Positions 26,601 through 34,725 of a stretch of 64,000 bases of DNA are shown one piece after another; the stretch's first letter is position 1; every line of letters begins with the position of its first letter. Both the position numbers and the translations under genes were made by a program. The notes below the pieces were generated by a model. That model was given only the letters and a program-made list of their open reading frames with translations. It had not been told where the DNA came from and made no database searches. The DNA is from JBFWUW01 sp050247075 (GTDB taxonomy: Bacteria; Planctomycetota; Planctomycetia; Pirellulales; JBFWUW01). The DNA is taken from the NCBI GenBank assembly GCA_050247075.1, contig JBFWUW010000022.1:26892-90891 (forward strand), given 5' to 3'.

Positions 26601-27152
26601 CACGCCCACCAGCCACAAGGCGATCAGCGCGACTTTGAAGGAGGCCCACATCGCGCTCCAAGAGACCATCGGCTCGCCTTGTAAGCCATCCTCATTGGAG
26701 CCGCTGAGAATGACCAGCGTCGTTACGACCACACCCAGGCCAATCACACCAAGTCCGGCCCACAGGCGCGTTCCCTTGGCTTGCACCTTGAACCGCACGG
26801 CATGCGCGGCCAGCAGGTTGATAAACATGGCCCCGCCAATCAGCCACCCGCCAGGAAAGTAAAACCCGCCGCCCACTTCAGGTTTGCTGGGAAAGAACGA
26901 CTGCGGGAAGAAGATTTGGAAATCGACCCAGGCAAACCAACAGCGAAAGTAGCCGTGGACGACTTCCCAGATATCTTGTTGCACCTGGGCCAGCGTGCCG
27001 ACGAAAACCAGAAAAATGGCCAGCGCGAACAGCACCACCGTCAGCTTCAGCGAGGCCAACGGTTGCAGAACGGCTTTAACGATTTCCCACGTCGAGACGG
27101 CATCGCGATCGTCCGAGAACGAGGCGGAATCTTGCAAGGCATTGCTGGCCAT
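23622..27152 (-). CDS. ccsBA: fused ResB-CcsA cytochrome c biogenesis protein (system II)
   Basis: 1176 residues. The N-terminal part (about 25-570) is ResB/CcsB-like: four membrane helices, LKLTVVLFALAIFLVFVGTL first, with a large periplasmic domain. A second hydrophobic segment (NWIVPAIVVLMAGMYVVSLA) leads into a long soluble insert. From about 870 the protein is CcsA-like with the tryptophan-rich haem motif WGRFWGWDPKENGAL (about 1067-1081). Histidines in ATHVTC and LVLHARWG are candidates for haem ligands. System II proteins carry haem across the membrane and join it to CXXCH apocytochromes, which suits a host with many such proteins. First gene of a three-gene operon. Confidence 0.9.
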   Translation of the reverse strand: MASNALQDSASFSDDRDAVSTWEIVKAVLQPLASLKLTVVLFALAIFLVFVGTLAQVQQDIWEVVHGYFRCWFAWVDFQIFFPQSFFPSKPEVGGGFYFPGGWLIGGAMFINLLAAHAVRFKVQAKGTRLWAGLGVIGLGVVVTTLVILSGSNEDGLQGEPMVSWSAMWASFKVALIALWLVGVGAVLGMPAERKLERRALYGGLAALAVLICWLLWSGNSAVLADASLRILWQLVKGTFAGVVLLVGCIMAFKKRGGIVLLHGGVGLLMAYEIFVGLKAVEAQMTIREGETTTWAQDIRTVELAVVDTSPADRDDVVVVPERFVTGGDIIQDSQLPFDIEVVEYMKNSSLRRAGPVEPNKADSGLGKSYIAEPVKASTGTDTDSQVDQPAAYIRFLKKGTKESLGVHLVSLVQSLQDLPEQVEVEGKTYDAYLRFKRMYKDYSIELIDVRKDDYLGTDTPKDYSSDVRLIDQRTNLDEKKHIWMNNPLRYSGETFYQSSYHKDPQTNVEMTTLSVVTNSGWMAPYVACMIVAVGLLAQFWQTLARFITRQQSPVAVVGAAAPGGKLPPPAPRYQTAPVAQSASPWNWIVPAIVVLMAGMYVVSLARPARPQPNEMNLYAFGQLPLVYEGRVKPFDTLARNTLLVLSDRQSYRDENNKSQPAIKWLLDVIADPVAAKDHKVFRIENAEVQKLLGLPRRDGNRYAIGEFADKGKEFDTEVRKATEMDEDKLDVFQRKLLELAKNLHMYRKLQDAFSPLDLPADADPRAIVQAAEAMKRGKPPLAVPMGGEKGTWLPFATALKIAEVSPALGGETDPATVALARVFYHYTKHDVEKFNSSVEEYNAILAKNTPSDYDAGKTRFEAYFNHIEPFYHAAILYLMAFLLTCFSWIGFRRPLNYAALALIGLTFLVHTWAIWGRMYISGRPPVTNLYSSAVFIGWGMVLMAICIEAIFRISLGNVIGAVCGAITLGIAHFLAADGDTFTVLQAVLDTQFWLATHVTCITLGYSATGLAGFLGVAYIVAGLCSPVVQGEVRKVISRVTYGILCFAIFFSFVGTVLGGLWADDSWGRFWGWDPKENGALIIVLWNALVLHARWGGMVKERGLAILTTAGLIAVSWSWFGVNELNIGLHQYGPTEGRLKYLGLFVGTMLCVMAAGSLPKSLWWSYKAQPEPTGKP

Positions 27153-27200
27153 ATTGTATTCCTTGGCGGATATGGTCCGAGTTTAAATTCTTTCCAAGCT

Positions 27201-27303
27201 CCCTCTCCCGGTACTCCGGGAGAGGGTTGGGGAGAGGGCGATGCGGCGAAAGGTCCGCCAACATGTAAGCCCTCACCCCGGCCCTCTCCCAAAGGGAGAG
27301 GGA
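27201..27303 (+). repeat. CCCTCTCCC palindromic repeat, copy 1
   Basis: CCCTCTCCCGG pairs with CCGGGAGAGGG (27201-27226), and a second hairpin of CCCTCTCCC with GGGAGAGGG is at about 27282-27302. It also holds GGTTGGGGAGAGGG and CCTCACCCCGG. The same unit lies at 56561-56660. This type is common in many GC-rich bacterial genomes. Confidence 0.9.
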
Positions 27304-27368
27304 GTTCGAATGCGGAAGATATTCCGCATGGTATCGTTGGCGGCCCATCACGGGGCCGGTTGATCTTT

Positions 27369-28496
27369 CTATTGCTTCCCTTGAAACGGCCCGCGGCCCA
27401 TGCCGCCGCCTGCGGAGGAGGCACCCTCGATATCGGTAATGTACGCTTCGGCTCCCGCGACGGTACGGCGCTCGGCGATGTTTTGGCTGGCGTCGGCCAG
27501 TTGTTCTGGCGTGGCGGGTTGCTGGCCCAATTGCCCGCGCCAGCGGTTGATGTTCAGCAGGGCGTACTCGGTGGCATCTCCCCCTTCGCCCGACGCCAAC
27601 GACGAAACGCTGATATCAATGCCGCCCGCGTCCGCCACTTTGAGTGTGGCAAACCGGAAGCCGTCCCCCGGTAGCTGCTGCCAGCCGTCTGGCAGTTTCC
27701 AGACCGGTTCGCCATCGGTAAAGGAGAGCGATGCCAGCAGCGAGTCGAACTTTTCGCGGTTTTGGGCAACTTCGTCGGGCGGACCGGTCAACTTGAAAAA
27801 CCATGTTGCGGACCCTTGGGGGATGATCGCCCCCAACATGCGGGCCGGCTTGGCCGCGGCCGGCGGTGGAGTCGTTTTGGGTGGAACGGCGGAGGCCGGA
27901 GTGCGGCCCATGCCGCTGCCAGACATCACCCCCTCGAAGTCAATCACGAATCCCGGGCCGCCGGCAATCTGCCGGCGCTCGGCGACTGGCTTTGTCTCGT
28001 CGGCCATTTCCGCGGCTGTCGCCGGGGCAAGCCCCAATTGGTCCCGCCAACGATTGATATTCTTGAGGGCGTACTCCTCCATGTCGCCTTCTTCTCCCGA
28101 TGGCAGCGACGAAACGCTGACATCAATACCAGCCGCTTCGGCCACCTTGAGCGTGGCAAAGCGAAAGCCATCCCCCGGCTGCCGCTGCCAACCGGCCGGC
28201 TCTTTCCAGGCTGGTTCCCCACCGGCAAAGGAGAGCGATGCCAGCAGTTCGTCGAACTCCGCCTGGTGGCTGGCAACTTCGTCCGGCGGGCCGGTTAACT
28301 TAAAGAACCAGGTAGCCGCGCCTTGTGGGACAATCGCCCCCAACATCCGCGCCGGCTCGGCGGTGGGCGTAGCAACGGGTGGGGCCGGCTTCTTCGCCAC
28401 TTTGGCCACCTGATAGTGCGTAATTTTCTCTTGCTGGCCGCAGCCCAGCATGAAAATTCCCGACGAAAACAATAGTATCCATCCTGACAGCTTCAT
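27369..28496 (-). CDS. lipoprotein with two tandem copies of an unknown domain
   Basis: 375 residues from ATG 28496, which places the signal WILLFSSGIFMLGCG with lipobox cysteine C19 at the N-terminus. Residues about 49-192 and 218-365 are two copies of one unit: ARMLGAI(V/I)PQG, ATWFFKLTGPPDEVA, PGDGFRFATLKVA and INRWR.QLG. The copies are roughly two-thirds identical by eye, pointing to a fairly recent duplication inside the gene. I know of similar single-unit planctomycete proteins but no function. It is probably attached to a membrane and exposed outside the cytoplasm. Confidence 0.78.
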   Translation of the reverse strand: MKLSGWILLFSSGIFMLGCGQQEKITHYQVAKVAKKPAPPVATPTAEPARMLGAIVPQGAATWFFKLTGPPDEVASHQAEFDELLASLSFAGGEPAWKEPAGWQRQPGDGFRFATLKVAEAAGIDVSVSSLPSGEEGDMEEYALKNINRWRDQLGLAPATAAEMADETKPVAERRQIAGGPGFVIDFEGVMSGSGMGRTPASAVPPKTTPPPAAAKPARMLGAIIPQGSATWFFKLTGPPDEVAQNREKFDSLLASLSFTDGEPVWKLPDGWQQLPGDGFRFATLKVADAGGIDISVSSLASGEGGDATEYALLNINRWRGQLGQQPATPEQLADASQNIAERRTVAGAEAYITDIEGASSAGGGMGRGPFQGKQ

Positions 28497-28893
28497 GGAG
28501 ACTCGCCAGTCGTGCGGGGTAGGCCGGGCAGGAGGGAGAAACATCGTCTCCGACGCCCGACGCGGAAACGGGGCGCTTCAGACGGCCAAAACCGCGAAGA
28601 AAGAGCCGCCTTCAAGCATTCACCTGATTATAGCGCGCCCGCGCGATGAAAGTATAGGCACGCCACCGTTTGCGCGCCGCTCTTGTACCATCGCCGGAGT
28701 GTGGCCCGTGGTGTGGGCTTGAGACCACACGACCGCTTTTCGTCGCCTATTGTGTTTTGTACGGCCAATCAGCCCAGGCCGACCAACGGGAAGGCCGAAA
28801 GCAATGCAATTTGAAGCGTTCGTAAAGGATCATTATTCAAACGAACCGCTATAAAGTCCACGCTACGGCTGAACTTCATCCAACAGTCGCGGC
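28497..28893. other. 397-bp intergenic region with a 103-bp repeat
   Basis: Contains copy 2 of the 103-bp repeat (28751-28854). The rest shows no gene or recognisable signal. Confidence 0.65.
28751..28854 (+). repeat. 103-bp dispersed repeat, copy 2
   Basis: Matches 16731-16834 in the same orientation with few differences, including AGGCCGACCAACGGGAAGGC and ACGAACCGCTAT. It lies just downstream (3') of the minus-strand HTH membrane protein gene. Confidence 0.85.
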
Positions 28894-30399
28894 CTACTTG
28901 GTGGCTTCAAACAACCCGGCGATGCTGTCCATCAGGCCGCTTCCCAGGCTGCTGTAGCCAGAATCCCAACTCCAAATATGGGCGATCAGGTCGAACATCA
29001 TGATGCCGGTGAGCGTCAAAATCAGCATGCAGCCGAACAACGACATCACGTTCCAAATGGAGTAAGGGGCAGACACCACCGCCGGTCCCGCCATGCCGCC
29101 GGGCATCATCCCGGGGGCCATGCCGGCCATGCCCGGTGCCATGCCAGGGGGCATCATGCCGGGAGCCATCCCCGGTGCCATGCCCTGGCCACCCATCATG
29201 CCGGGCGAAGACATGCCGGGCATTCCGCCCGCCGCGGCAAAGTCTGGCATGGCTTCCATACCGCCGCCAAAGGCATCGAAGCCGGGTGCCTGTTGCATGC
29301 CGGCGCCTTGGTCGGGGCCAAGCATAGTGGCGGCGTTTTCGTCAAACTCCGCTTCCGAATCGAGGGCAATGACTTGCGAACCGCTCGAGTCGTCGTCCCC
29401 CGCGTCGGCGGTGGGGGTTAGTTCAAACGTATCCTCAGGGGCCAACTCGTTGAGGTTGCCGCTCTCCGACCCCAGTTCCAGAGGTTCTTCCAGCGACAGG
29501 CCGCTGTCGGAAGGATCGGCCAGCGAGATGCCGCTTTCGCTGGGGTTCAGCGTGACATCGCTGCCCGACAACGAGCCTAGCACCAAATCGTCGTCGTCGA
29601 ACGCGCCGCTCCCCAGTTCAATACCGCTGCCCGACTTGATGCCCGAAGGCGTGGCCGTTCCCTTGACGCTGCTGCCAATTTGCAGATCGTCACCCAGTTC
29701 AACCATGTCGGAGGCCATGCCAATGCCGCTGCCAGCGCTGGAACCTCCGCCGACATTGCCCAATGGGGTGGATGGTCCCAGTACATTGCTGCCACGGCCA
29801 GAAGCATCGGGACCCCCCATCAACACGCTGCTGCCGCCAACACCCGACGGCAAGGCGCTGCTGCTGCGCGTTTCGTCAATCGACAGATCGACCAGGTCCA
29901 AGTCGTCGTCCGATCCGCCCACGCTAGGCAGAGACGACAGCCCGCTGCCTGCCGAACCGCCGTCGCCTGACGTGGACGAATCGCCCAGCGAAATCTCTAC
30001 ATTGCTGTCGCCCTTCTTGCCAATCTGGCTACCGCCGATCTTGAGATCGCTCTCGGCGGGCGAAACGCCGCGAACCTTGCCGATAATCGTGCTGGAGGTA
30101 TCGGGGTTCGATTCGCCCAACTCAAATTCGCTGAGCAAGACAACATCGGACTTGCCGGCGTCATCGTCCGTGGAGGGAGGCGACAGATCAATGGTGCCAC
30201 TATCGTCGTCGGCAAAGCCCAAGCCCGATCCGCTGGCGCGCTCCTCAGCGTAGCGTTCGATCTCTTGGTCTTTGAACTTCCAGCTCGTGCCGACCCGCAC
30301 TCCGGCGATCTTGCCGCTTTCGCGTAGTTCGTTCAGTTCCTCGGGTGCGATTCCCAGGCTTTCGGCGGCTTCTTCCAGCGTGTGCAGTTTCGGTGGCAT
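28894..30399 (-). CDS. HTH (excisionase-like) protein with acidic linker and C-terminal membrane segment
   Basis: 501 residues from ATG 30399. Residues 5-50 are a helix-turn-helix of the excisionase/MerR-like kind (LHTLEEAAESLGIAPEELNE, then RVGTSWKFKDQEIERYAEER). A long Asp/Ser/Gly-rich linker follows with recurring SGI/SGL.L motifs, then a Met-Gly-Pro stretch with repeats of APGM and MPGG (about 385-435). A hydrophobic segment (LFGCMLILTLTGIMMFDLIA) lies near residues 447-466. Such proteins recur in planctomycetes but have no assigned role. The design suggests a membrane-tethered DNA- or protein-binding head. Confidence 0.78.
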   Translation of the reverse strand: MPPKLHTLEEAAESLGIAPEELNELRESGKIAGVRVGTSWKFKDQEIERYAEERASGSGLGFADDDSGTIDLSPPSTDDDAGKSDVVLLSEFELGESNPDTSSTIIGKVRGVSPAESDLKIGGSQIGKKGDSNVEISLGDSSTSGDGGSAGSGLSSLPSVGGSDDDLDLVDLSIDETRSSSALPSGVGGSSVLMGGPDASGRGSNVLGPSTPLGNVGGGSSAGSGIGMASDMVELGDDLQIGSSVKGTATPSGIKSGSGIELGSGAFDDDDLVLGSLSGSDVTLNPSESGISLADPSDSGLSLEEPLELGSESGNLNELAPEDTFELTPTADAGDDDSSGSQVIALDSEAEFDENAATMLGPDQGAGMQQAPGFDAFGGGMEAMPDFAAAGGMPGMSSPGMMGGQGMAPGMAPGMMPPGMAPGMAGMAPGMMPGGMAGPAVVSAPYSIWNVMSLFGCMLILTLTGIMMFDLIAHIWSWDSGYSSLGSGLMDSIAGLFEATK

Positions 30400-30492
30400 C
30401 AGGCGGCTCCGGTTGAACCTTCCTTGCGGAAGGGACGGCACCCGACAGCCACAGCCGCGCCAAATTGAAAGCGCGGTCCACCGTCGGGTGAG

Positions 30493-30831
30493 TTACTTCT
30501 GTTCTAGCAGCGAGCGAATCTCTCGCGGCAAGGGGCTAACACCGTTGAATTCTTCGACTTGCAGATCGTACCGCAGGCAGCGAACAGCCTTCAGTTCGAT
30601 CTCGCCATTTATGGGATTGATGTGATAAACGCTTAGTGATTGAGTGCGAGGATCAATCACCGTCAACATTTGCAAAGTTTGGTTCGGCAGGGGAACCAGT
30701 TGTGTAATCAGTTCGCCGCGTCCATCGGACGGAAGTCCTTGATCGGCCGCCAGATTGGCACTTGGCCAAGCCGCCCAACCCGCCACGACCAACCCCGCCG
30801 CCAACAGCAATCCGCACACCGTAGCACGCAT
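30493..30831 (-). CDS. small secreted protein, unknown function
   Basis: 112 residues with a signal peptide (VCGLLLAAGLVVAGWAAWPS). The mature part PNQTLQMLTVIDPRTQSLSV and GEIELKAVRCLRYDLQVEEF looks like a small beta-rich domain. I know it only as a planctomycete conserved hypothetical. It is the next gene upstream of the HTH membrane protein on the same strand, about 90 bp away, so they may be co-transcribed. Confidence 0.65.
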   Translation of the reverse strand: MRATVCGLLLAAGLVVAGWAAWPSANLAADQGLPSDGRGELITQLVPLPNQTLQMLTVIDPRTQSLSVYHINPINGEIELKAVRCLRYDLQVEEFNGVSPLPREIRSLLEQK

Positions 30832-31374
30832 AAGTCACCTTGGGCTTATGGATTACGGAAAGCGGGCCTACATTCCATTCTAAAAGCCCGACTTCCCAGT
30901 TCAAGCAAAATCGCCGCCAGAAAAGGCCGCGACGCCCAATTTGCCTTGGGCGGGGCGGAGTTTAATGGGCCGGCGATGAAGCCACAAGCCGAGCAAATCG
31001 GGCGGAATGACGGCACTGATGGCGAAATCTTCCTAAATGCAAGTGTATGTCGTAACGGGCAGGAAGTCGCAGGAACGGCTTTTTTGTGGTAAGTCGTGAT
31101 TGCTGAGATATTTGCGCGGTGCCGACGGGAGACACGCGACTATGCAGCGGCGTGGCTCCCGCCTTGCCGCTGGCATCGCGCTGGAAGGTCCAGGCCGGTC
31201 AACCCGACTCGAGATGGAAGACTCGTCCTCGCATCAAGCCAGCAAAGCAGCAGCTTTGCGGCTACGTTTTGGTTTCTTCATGCACGCGGGCCGACTAAGA
31301 TGATGCCACGGCCGGACCGCGTTCGCTCCTTTCCGGCATGCACCTACCTTTCATACCTTTACGGAGGTTGTTCG
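30832..31374. other. 543-bp divergent intergenic region
   Basis: Lies between a minus-strand secreted protein gene and the plus-strand propeller gene. It contains one copy of the GTAGCCGC-type repeat (31141-31266). No other feature is recognisable apart from the leader and ribosome binding site (GGAGG, 31363-31367) of the propeller gene. Confidence 0.65.
31141..31266 (+). repeat. about 125-bp GTAGCCGC/GCGGCTAC repeat, copy 1 (degenerate left end)
   Basis: Contains GCGTGGCTCCCGCC, GATGGAAGA, ATCAAGCCAGCAAAGC and GCTTTGCGGCTACG in order. GCAAAGC and GCTTTGC form a 7-bp stem. Related copies are at 37580-37703 and 39464-39575; the right-hand module alone recurs inside element A at 6719-6752. Confidence 0.75.
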
Positions 31375-32676
31375 ATGAACTTGCCAAAGCTCTGGCGTTG
31401 TGGCGTTGCGGCGGCAGTCGCCTGCGTTAGCGTGATATCGGCGTTGGCCGCCAGCCAGGCCGCCGCCCAGGATCGTTGGGTTCCATCGACGGCCTACGTG
31501 ATTCCCAAGGAAACGGCCACCGAGGGCGAAGGCTATTTTGCCATCATCGAAGGCCTGAATCGCAAGCTGTACATCGGCACGCATGCCAACGCCGTCAATT
31601 CCTGGCTGGTGGAGTTTGACCCAGCGGCCAAGGCGATGCGGATCGCTACCGATGCCCACAAGGCGATCGGGGTTGATTGCAAGGGCTTCGCCGCGCAAAG
31701 CAAGATCCACACCCGCAACAACGTGGGGCCGAGCGGCAAGATCTACTTTGCCACCAAGCAAGGCTACCCGGCGGCGGGCGAATCGCGGCTGGCCTACCCG
31801 GGCGGCTACCCCATGGTCTACGACCCCGCGACCGACACGACCAAGGTCTACCCCATCGCCGTGCCGCACCAGGGCATTATCAGCATCACGCCCGATGAAT
31901 CGCGGAACCTGGCTTATATCTCGACCTGTTCGGACGAGCGGCCTACGGAAAGCACGCACTTTTTGGCGCTCGATCTGGAAACCGGTGCCTACACCGATCT
32001 GATCGACTGCCGCCACATGTATGCGTTTATCGTGGTCGATTATCTCGGCCGGGCCTATCATCCCATCTTGGGCGGCGACGTCGCCCGCTATAACCCCGAT
32101 TCGAAAAAGCTGGAACGGCTGAAACAAAGCATTGACGGCGCGCCACCCACCGCCGAATCTCTGCTGGCCCACCCGGAAAGCCATGTCGTCAATTGGGATA
32201 TCACCCCAGACGGCAAGACGCTTTACGCCTTGCCCATGGCTACCAACCAGCTCTACGTCTACGACCTGACCCAAGAGGGCGAAACGCTGCAAGGCCGCAG
32301 CTTGGGGACGCTGGTCCCCGGTGCCGCCAGCACAGATTGCCGCGGCATGTGCGTCGGCCCGACCGGTACGGTGTGGGCCACCGTCACAGTGCCGGTCGAA
32401 GGCTACAGCAAGAACCACCTGGTGAGCTACAGGGCGGGTGATTCCACGCCCCGCGACCACGGCGGCGTCTCCATCCGCAATCCCGACTACACCGACTTCA
32501 AGGATGACAAGGGCGAACCGCTGCCATTCCATCACGGCCTGACGACGCTCTCGGACGGAACCGTCACGACCAAATACGTCACCATGGGCGTCTGCGAAGC
32601 CCGCGACGGCCGGGTCTACATTCTTACCTTGGCACCCTATACGGTGCTACAGATTGATCCGGCCGATTTGAAGTAA
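31375..32676 (+). CDS. secreted beta-propeller-like protein
   Basis: 433 residues from ATG 31375 (GGAGG 7 nt upstream). A signal peptide is clear (CGVAAAVACVSVISALAASQ ending in AAAQD). The mature part has recurring blades such as LYIGTHANAVNSWLVEFDPA, GKIYFATKQGYP, LAYISTCSDE, GRAYHPILGGDVARYNPDS, KTLYALPMATNQLYVYDL and GTVWATVTV, typical of six- or seven-bladed propellers. No catalytic motif is obvious. It may bind a ligand or a polymer outside the cytoplasm. It is monocistronic as far as can be seen. Confidence 0.78.
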   Translation: MNLPKLWRCGVAAAVACVSVISALAASQAAAQDRWVPSTAYVIPKETATEGEGYFAIIEGLNRKLYIGTHANAVNSWLVEFDPAAKAMRIATDAHKAIGVDCKGFAAQSKIHTRNNVGPSGKIYFATKQGYPAAGESRLAYPGGYPMVYDPATDTTKVYPIAVPHQGIISITPDESRNLAYISTCSDERPTESTHFLALDLETGAYTDLIDCRHMYAFIVVDYLGRAYHPILGGDVARYNPDSKKLERLKQSIDGAPPTAESLLAHPESHVVNWDITPDGKTLYALPMATNQLYVYDLTQEGETLQGRSLGTLVPGAASTDCRGMCVGPTGTVWATVTVPVEGYSKNHLVSYRAGDSTPRDHGGVSIRNPDYTDFKDDKGEPLPFHHGLTTLSDGTVTTKYVTMGVCEARDGRVYILTLAPYTVLQIDPADLK

Positions 32677-32694
32677 CCGCGGCGGCAAAGGCCA

Positions 32695-33750
32695 TCACGG
32701 CCGTGGATTGCGCGGCCCGGCCCCGCGCGCGTCGCTCAGGCGCTTCAGCTGCGTCGTGTCGTAGTACATATATTGCCCGTCGTTATCGCGGGCTAACTGC
32801 GACAAGAAGTTATCGTTGCTGATGCGCGGGCCCAGGCCAAACTCGATCGTGTTGATCGAGGCCCCGCTGCGGTTGGCGCGGCGGATGCGGGCCAACTGGT
32901 TGGGCGAAAGCTCTGGCTGGTCGGCGTCGGTCAAAAAGAAGATCACATCGGGACCGTACTGCAGCGCTTCCAGCAAAGCGTCTTCATGCCGCGTGCCGCC
33001 ATCGGCGATGATGCCGTCGATAAACTTGGCGGCGCGGGCCTTGTTGGAGTTGTTCCCCATCACCAGGCGTCCCGCCACGCCCGCCAGGGGAAAGATGGTC
33101 GTCTTCTCGTTGTAAAAAATAATTTGAAACTGGTGTGTGTCTCCCAGGTCGGACAGGCTGGCCTTCAGTTCGGCCTTGGCCGAGGCCAACGGGCTATGCC
33201 CCGATCCCCCCATGCTGCCCGAATGGTCGAAGACGTACATGAACTTCGAACCTTCGGCCTCGATGTTGTAGACGCTGGTGCGTGCCCGGCCCCCTTTGGG
33301 CACGGTGGAGACGCGGCGGCCGGTGGCCATGGCACGCGGGTCTGGTCCCACGCCGGTCCCCGGCGGGCCGGACGCTTGCGGCACATCCAAGGAAGGGAGC
33401 GCATCGGCCACATCGACCGGCGGCGTGTCCTCGACAAAATCCTCGCTCTCGGAAGCCTCCTCGCCTCCCCCTGGCACAATCTCGACGGGAGCCTGCTCGG
33501 CATCGCTCTCGCCATCTTGCTCGTCGGAATAGAGGTCTTCGGGGTCGGTCTGGCTATCGAGTACGATCGTTAATTGCGTCACCGTTTGCTGGGGTCCGCC
33601 GCGCCGCACGGCGGTGGCCGTTACCGCCAGCAATAGCAGCACCAGCATGTGCAGCAATAGCGACGTTAACGAAGCCCGCGTCCAAGCCGGACGACTAACC
33701 CACGTCGTCCAGACAATCGGCGCAGGCTCTAGAGTTTCGTCGGGCTGCAT
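32695..33750 (-). CDS. von Willebrand factor A domain protein with N-terminal membrane anchor
   Basis: 351 residues. One membrane segment (SLLLHMLVLLLLAVTATAV, about 29-47) is followed by an acidic linker (SDEQDGESDAEQAPVEIVPG) and a vWA domain from about 160. The metal-ion-dependent adhesion site is DHSGSMGGSG with downstream DGGTRHEDAL and the aspartate in FFLTDADQPE. vWA domains bind partners through a metal ion. The gene converges with the propeller gene (18 nt between stop codons). No MoxR ATPase is nearby. Confidence 0.82.
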   Translation of the reverse strand: MQPDETLEPAPIVWTTWVSRPAWTRASLTSLLLHMLVLLLLAVTATAVRRGGPQQTVTQLTIVLDSQTDPEDLYSDEQDGESDAEQAPVEIVPGGGEEASESEDFVEDTPPVDVADALPSLDVPQASGPPGTGVGPDPRAMATGRRVSTVPKGGRARTSVYNIEAEGSKFMYVFDHSGSMGGSGHSPLASAKAELKASLSDLGDTHQFQIIFYNEKTTIFPLAGVAGRLVMGNNSNKARAAKFIDGIIADGGTRHEDALLEALQYGPDVIFFLTDADQPELSPNQLARIRRANRSGASINTIEFGLGPRISNDNFLSQLARDNDGQYMYYDTTQLKRLSDARGAGPRNPRP

Positions 33751-33993
33751 GACGGACCGCTGCCAAGATCAAACGGAATGGGCGGTAGAAGTGATTACGC
33801 GCTCAATTCTAGGTCGATCCGCGTGACGGGTCAACGCGAACCGATCATCCGTAAACATGCGGCCATGCGGTGTAAGGTGCGATGATCACACGATTTATCG
33901 AGAGGAAGCCACATCCAGCGAATGGAACATCCCCAGAAGGGGCGGCAGGCCGGCATCATGTCGCGACGATCTCCACGACGGACTGGCCAGGCC

Positions 33994-34049
33994 GAAGGGT
34001 GGCTGGCGGCTGACCACCGGGAAGCCCCAGCGGAGTTGGCGTTCCAACC
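33994..34049 (+). repeat. 55-bp dispersed repeat, copy 2
   Basis: Same ordered blocks as 5113-5166: AAGGGTGGCTGG, CTGACCA, GGGAAG, CCCAGCGGAGTTG, TTCCAACC. In both places it lies in the region upstream of a non-coding element copy (A or B). Confidence 0.7.
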
Positions 34050-34184
34050 CAATCGGCCCATGCTCGCCGCTGCCATTTAACCTGCTGGAACATCTTCCTC
34101 GCTGGGCCATTCGCTTCGCTACGGACCTGGCCGCCCGCCGCGGCATCGCAAGATTATTGTTTTTAGTAATGAATAGATTTACGA

Positions 34185-34213
34185 TTGACATAGCAACATT
34201 ATTTTAGTACTTT
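34185..34213 (+). promoter_or_regulatory. sigma-70-like promoter in front of non-coding element B
   Basis: TTGACA (34185-34190) is a perfect -35 box; TACTTT (34208-34213) follows after 17 nt, within an AT-rich stretch. The conserved hairpin of element B starts 24 nt after the -10 box, as in element A. Confidence 0.6.
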
Positions 34214-34390
34214 ACTTTCGAGCGGTTCCGCGCGCCGACGTGGCCATTGCACGTCCCTGAGCGCGGTATCCCAATTGAACGCCCTGCATATCGTCGTCTG
34301 CCGCGTGCTCGAACAGCATGGCCGTGGCACTCGGCGCAGCGGGCGGTCCACTTATCAACGGCTATCGTTGCCGGCTGGACGGCTGTGTGG

Positions 34391-34410
34391 GAGGAGGCGT
34401 TTCCAACGCC
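34391..34410 (+). repeat. short covarying hairpin element inside element B
   Basis: GAGGA followed by GGCGTT (34396-34401), loop TCC and AACGCC (34405-34410), a perfect 6-bp stem with different arms from the GCCGTC/GACGGC members. Confidence 0.7.
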
Positions 34411-34526
34411 GATCTCTCTCTGCCGTCCGGTACGTGCCACGGGGCCTGCCCATATTTTTTGAAACGCGAATCGCCGCGGGGCGCAATCGGTACGCGCCGC
34501 CGGTTCCAACCGCCAAGCACGTTTCT

Positions 34527-34692
34527 TACCCGCGCCACACCGTGAAATGGTGCAGGTAGCCTTGGTCGAGGAACGGCACACCCCGCCAAACAACTGGTCG
34601 AGGTAATGGTCGATGCACCGTCCCAAAACCCACGAAATCGCGGAAAGAACCAGAAATCGCTACCTGCGCCACACCGTGAAATGGTGCGGGTA
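34527..34692 (+). repeat. two hairpins of the ACCTGCACCA/TGGTGCGGGTA family
   Basis: TACCCGCGCCA (34527-34537) faces TGGTGCAGGTA (34548-34558), and TACCTGCGCCA (34661-34671) faces TGGTGCGGGTA (34682-34692). Both share the loop ACACCGTGAAA-like sequence. Most positions pair; the rest are G-U pairs and, in the first hairpin, one mismatch. Each is followed by the conserved GCCTTGGTCGAGG. Confidence 0.7.
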
Positions 34693-34725
34693 GCCTTGGT
34701 CGAGGTACGGCACACCCCACTAAGT

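Noticed and set aside
24918..26684. Long open frame (588 codons) on the plus strand
   Set aside because: It lies antisense to the ccsBA-like gene, has low-complexity His/Gln/Arg-rich translation without motifs, and is a by-product of GC-rich codon use.
29093..30253. 386-codon plus-strand open frame
   Set aside because: Antisense to the HTH membrane protein; its Pro/Ser-rich translation mirrors the Gly/Met/Asp repeats of the real gene.
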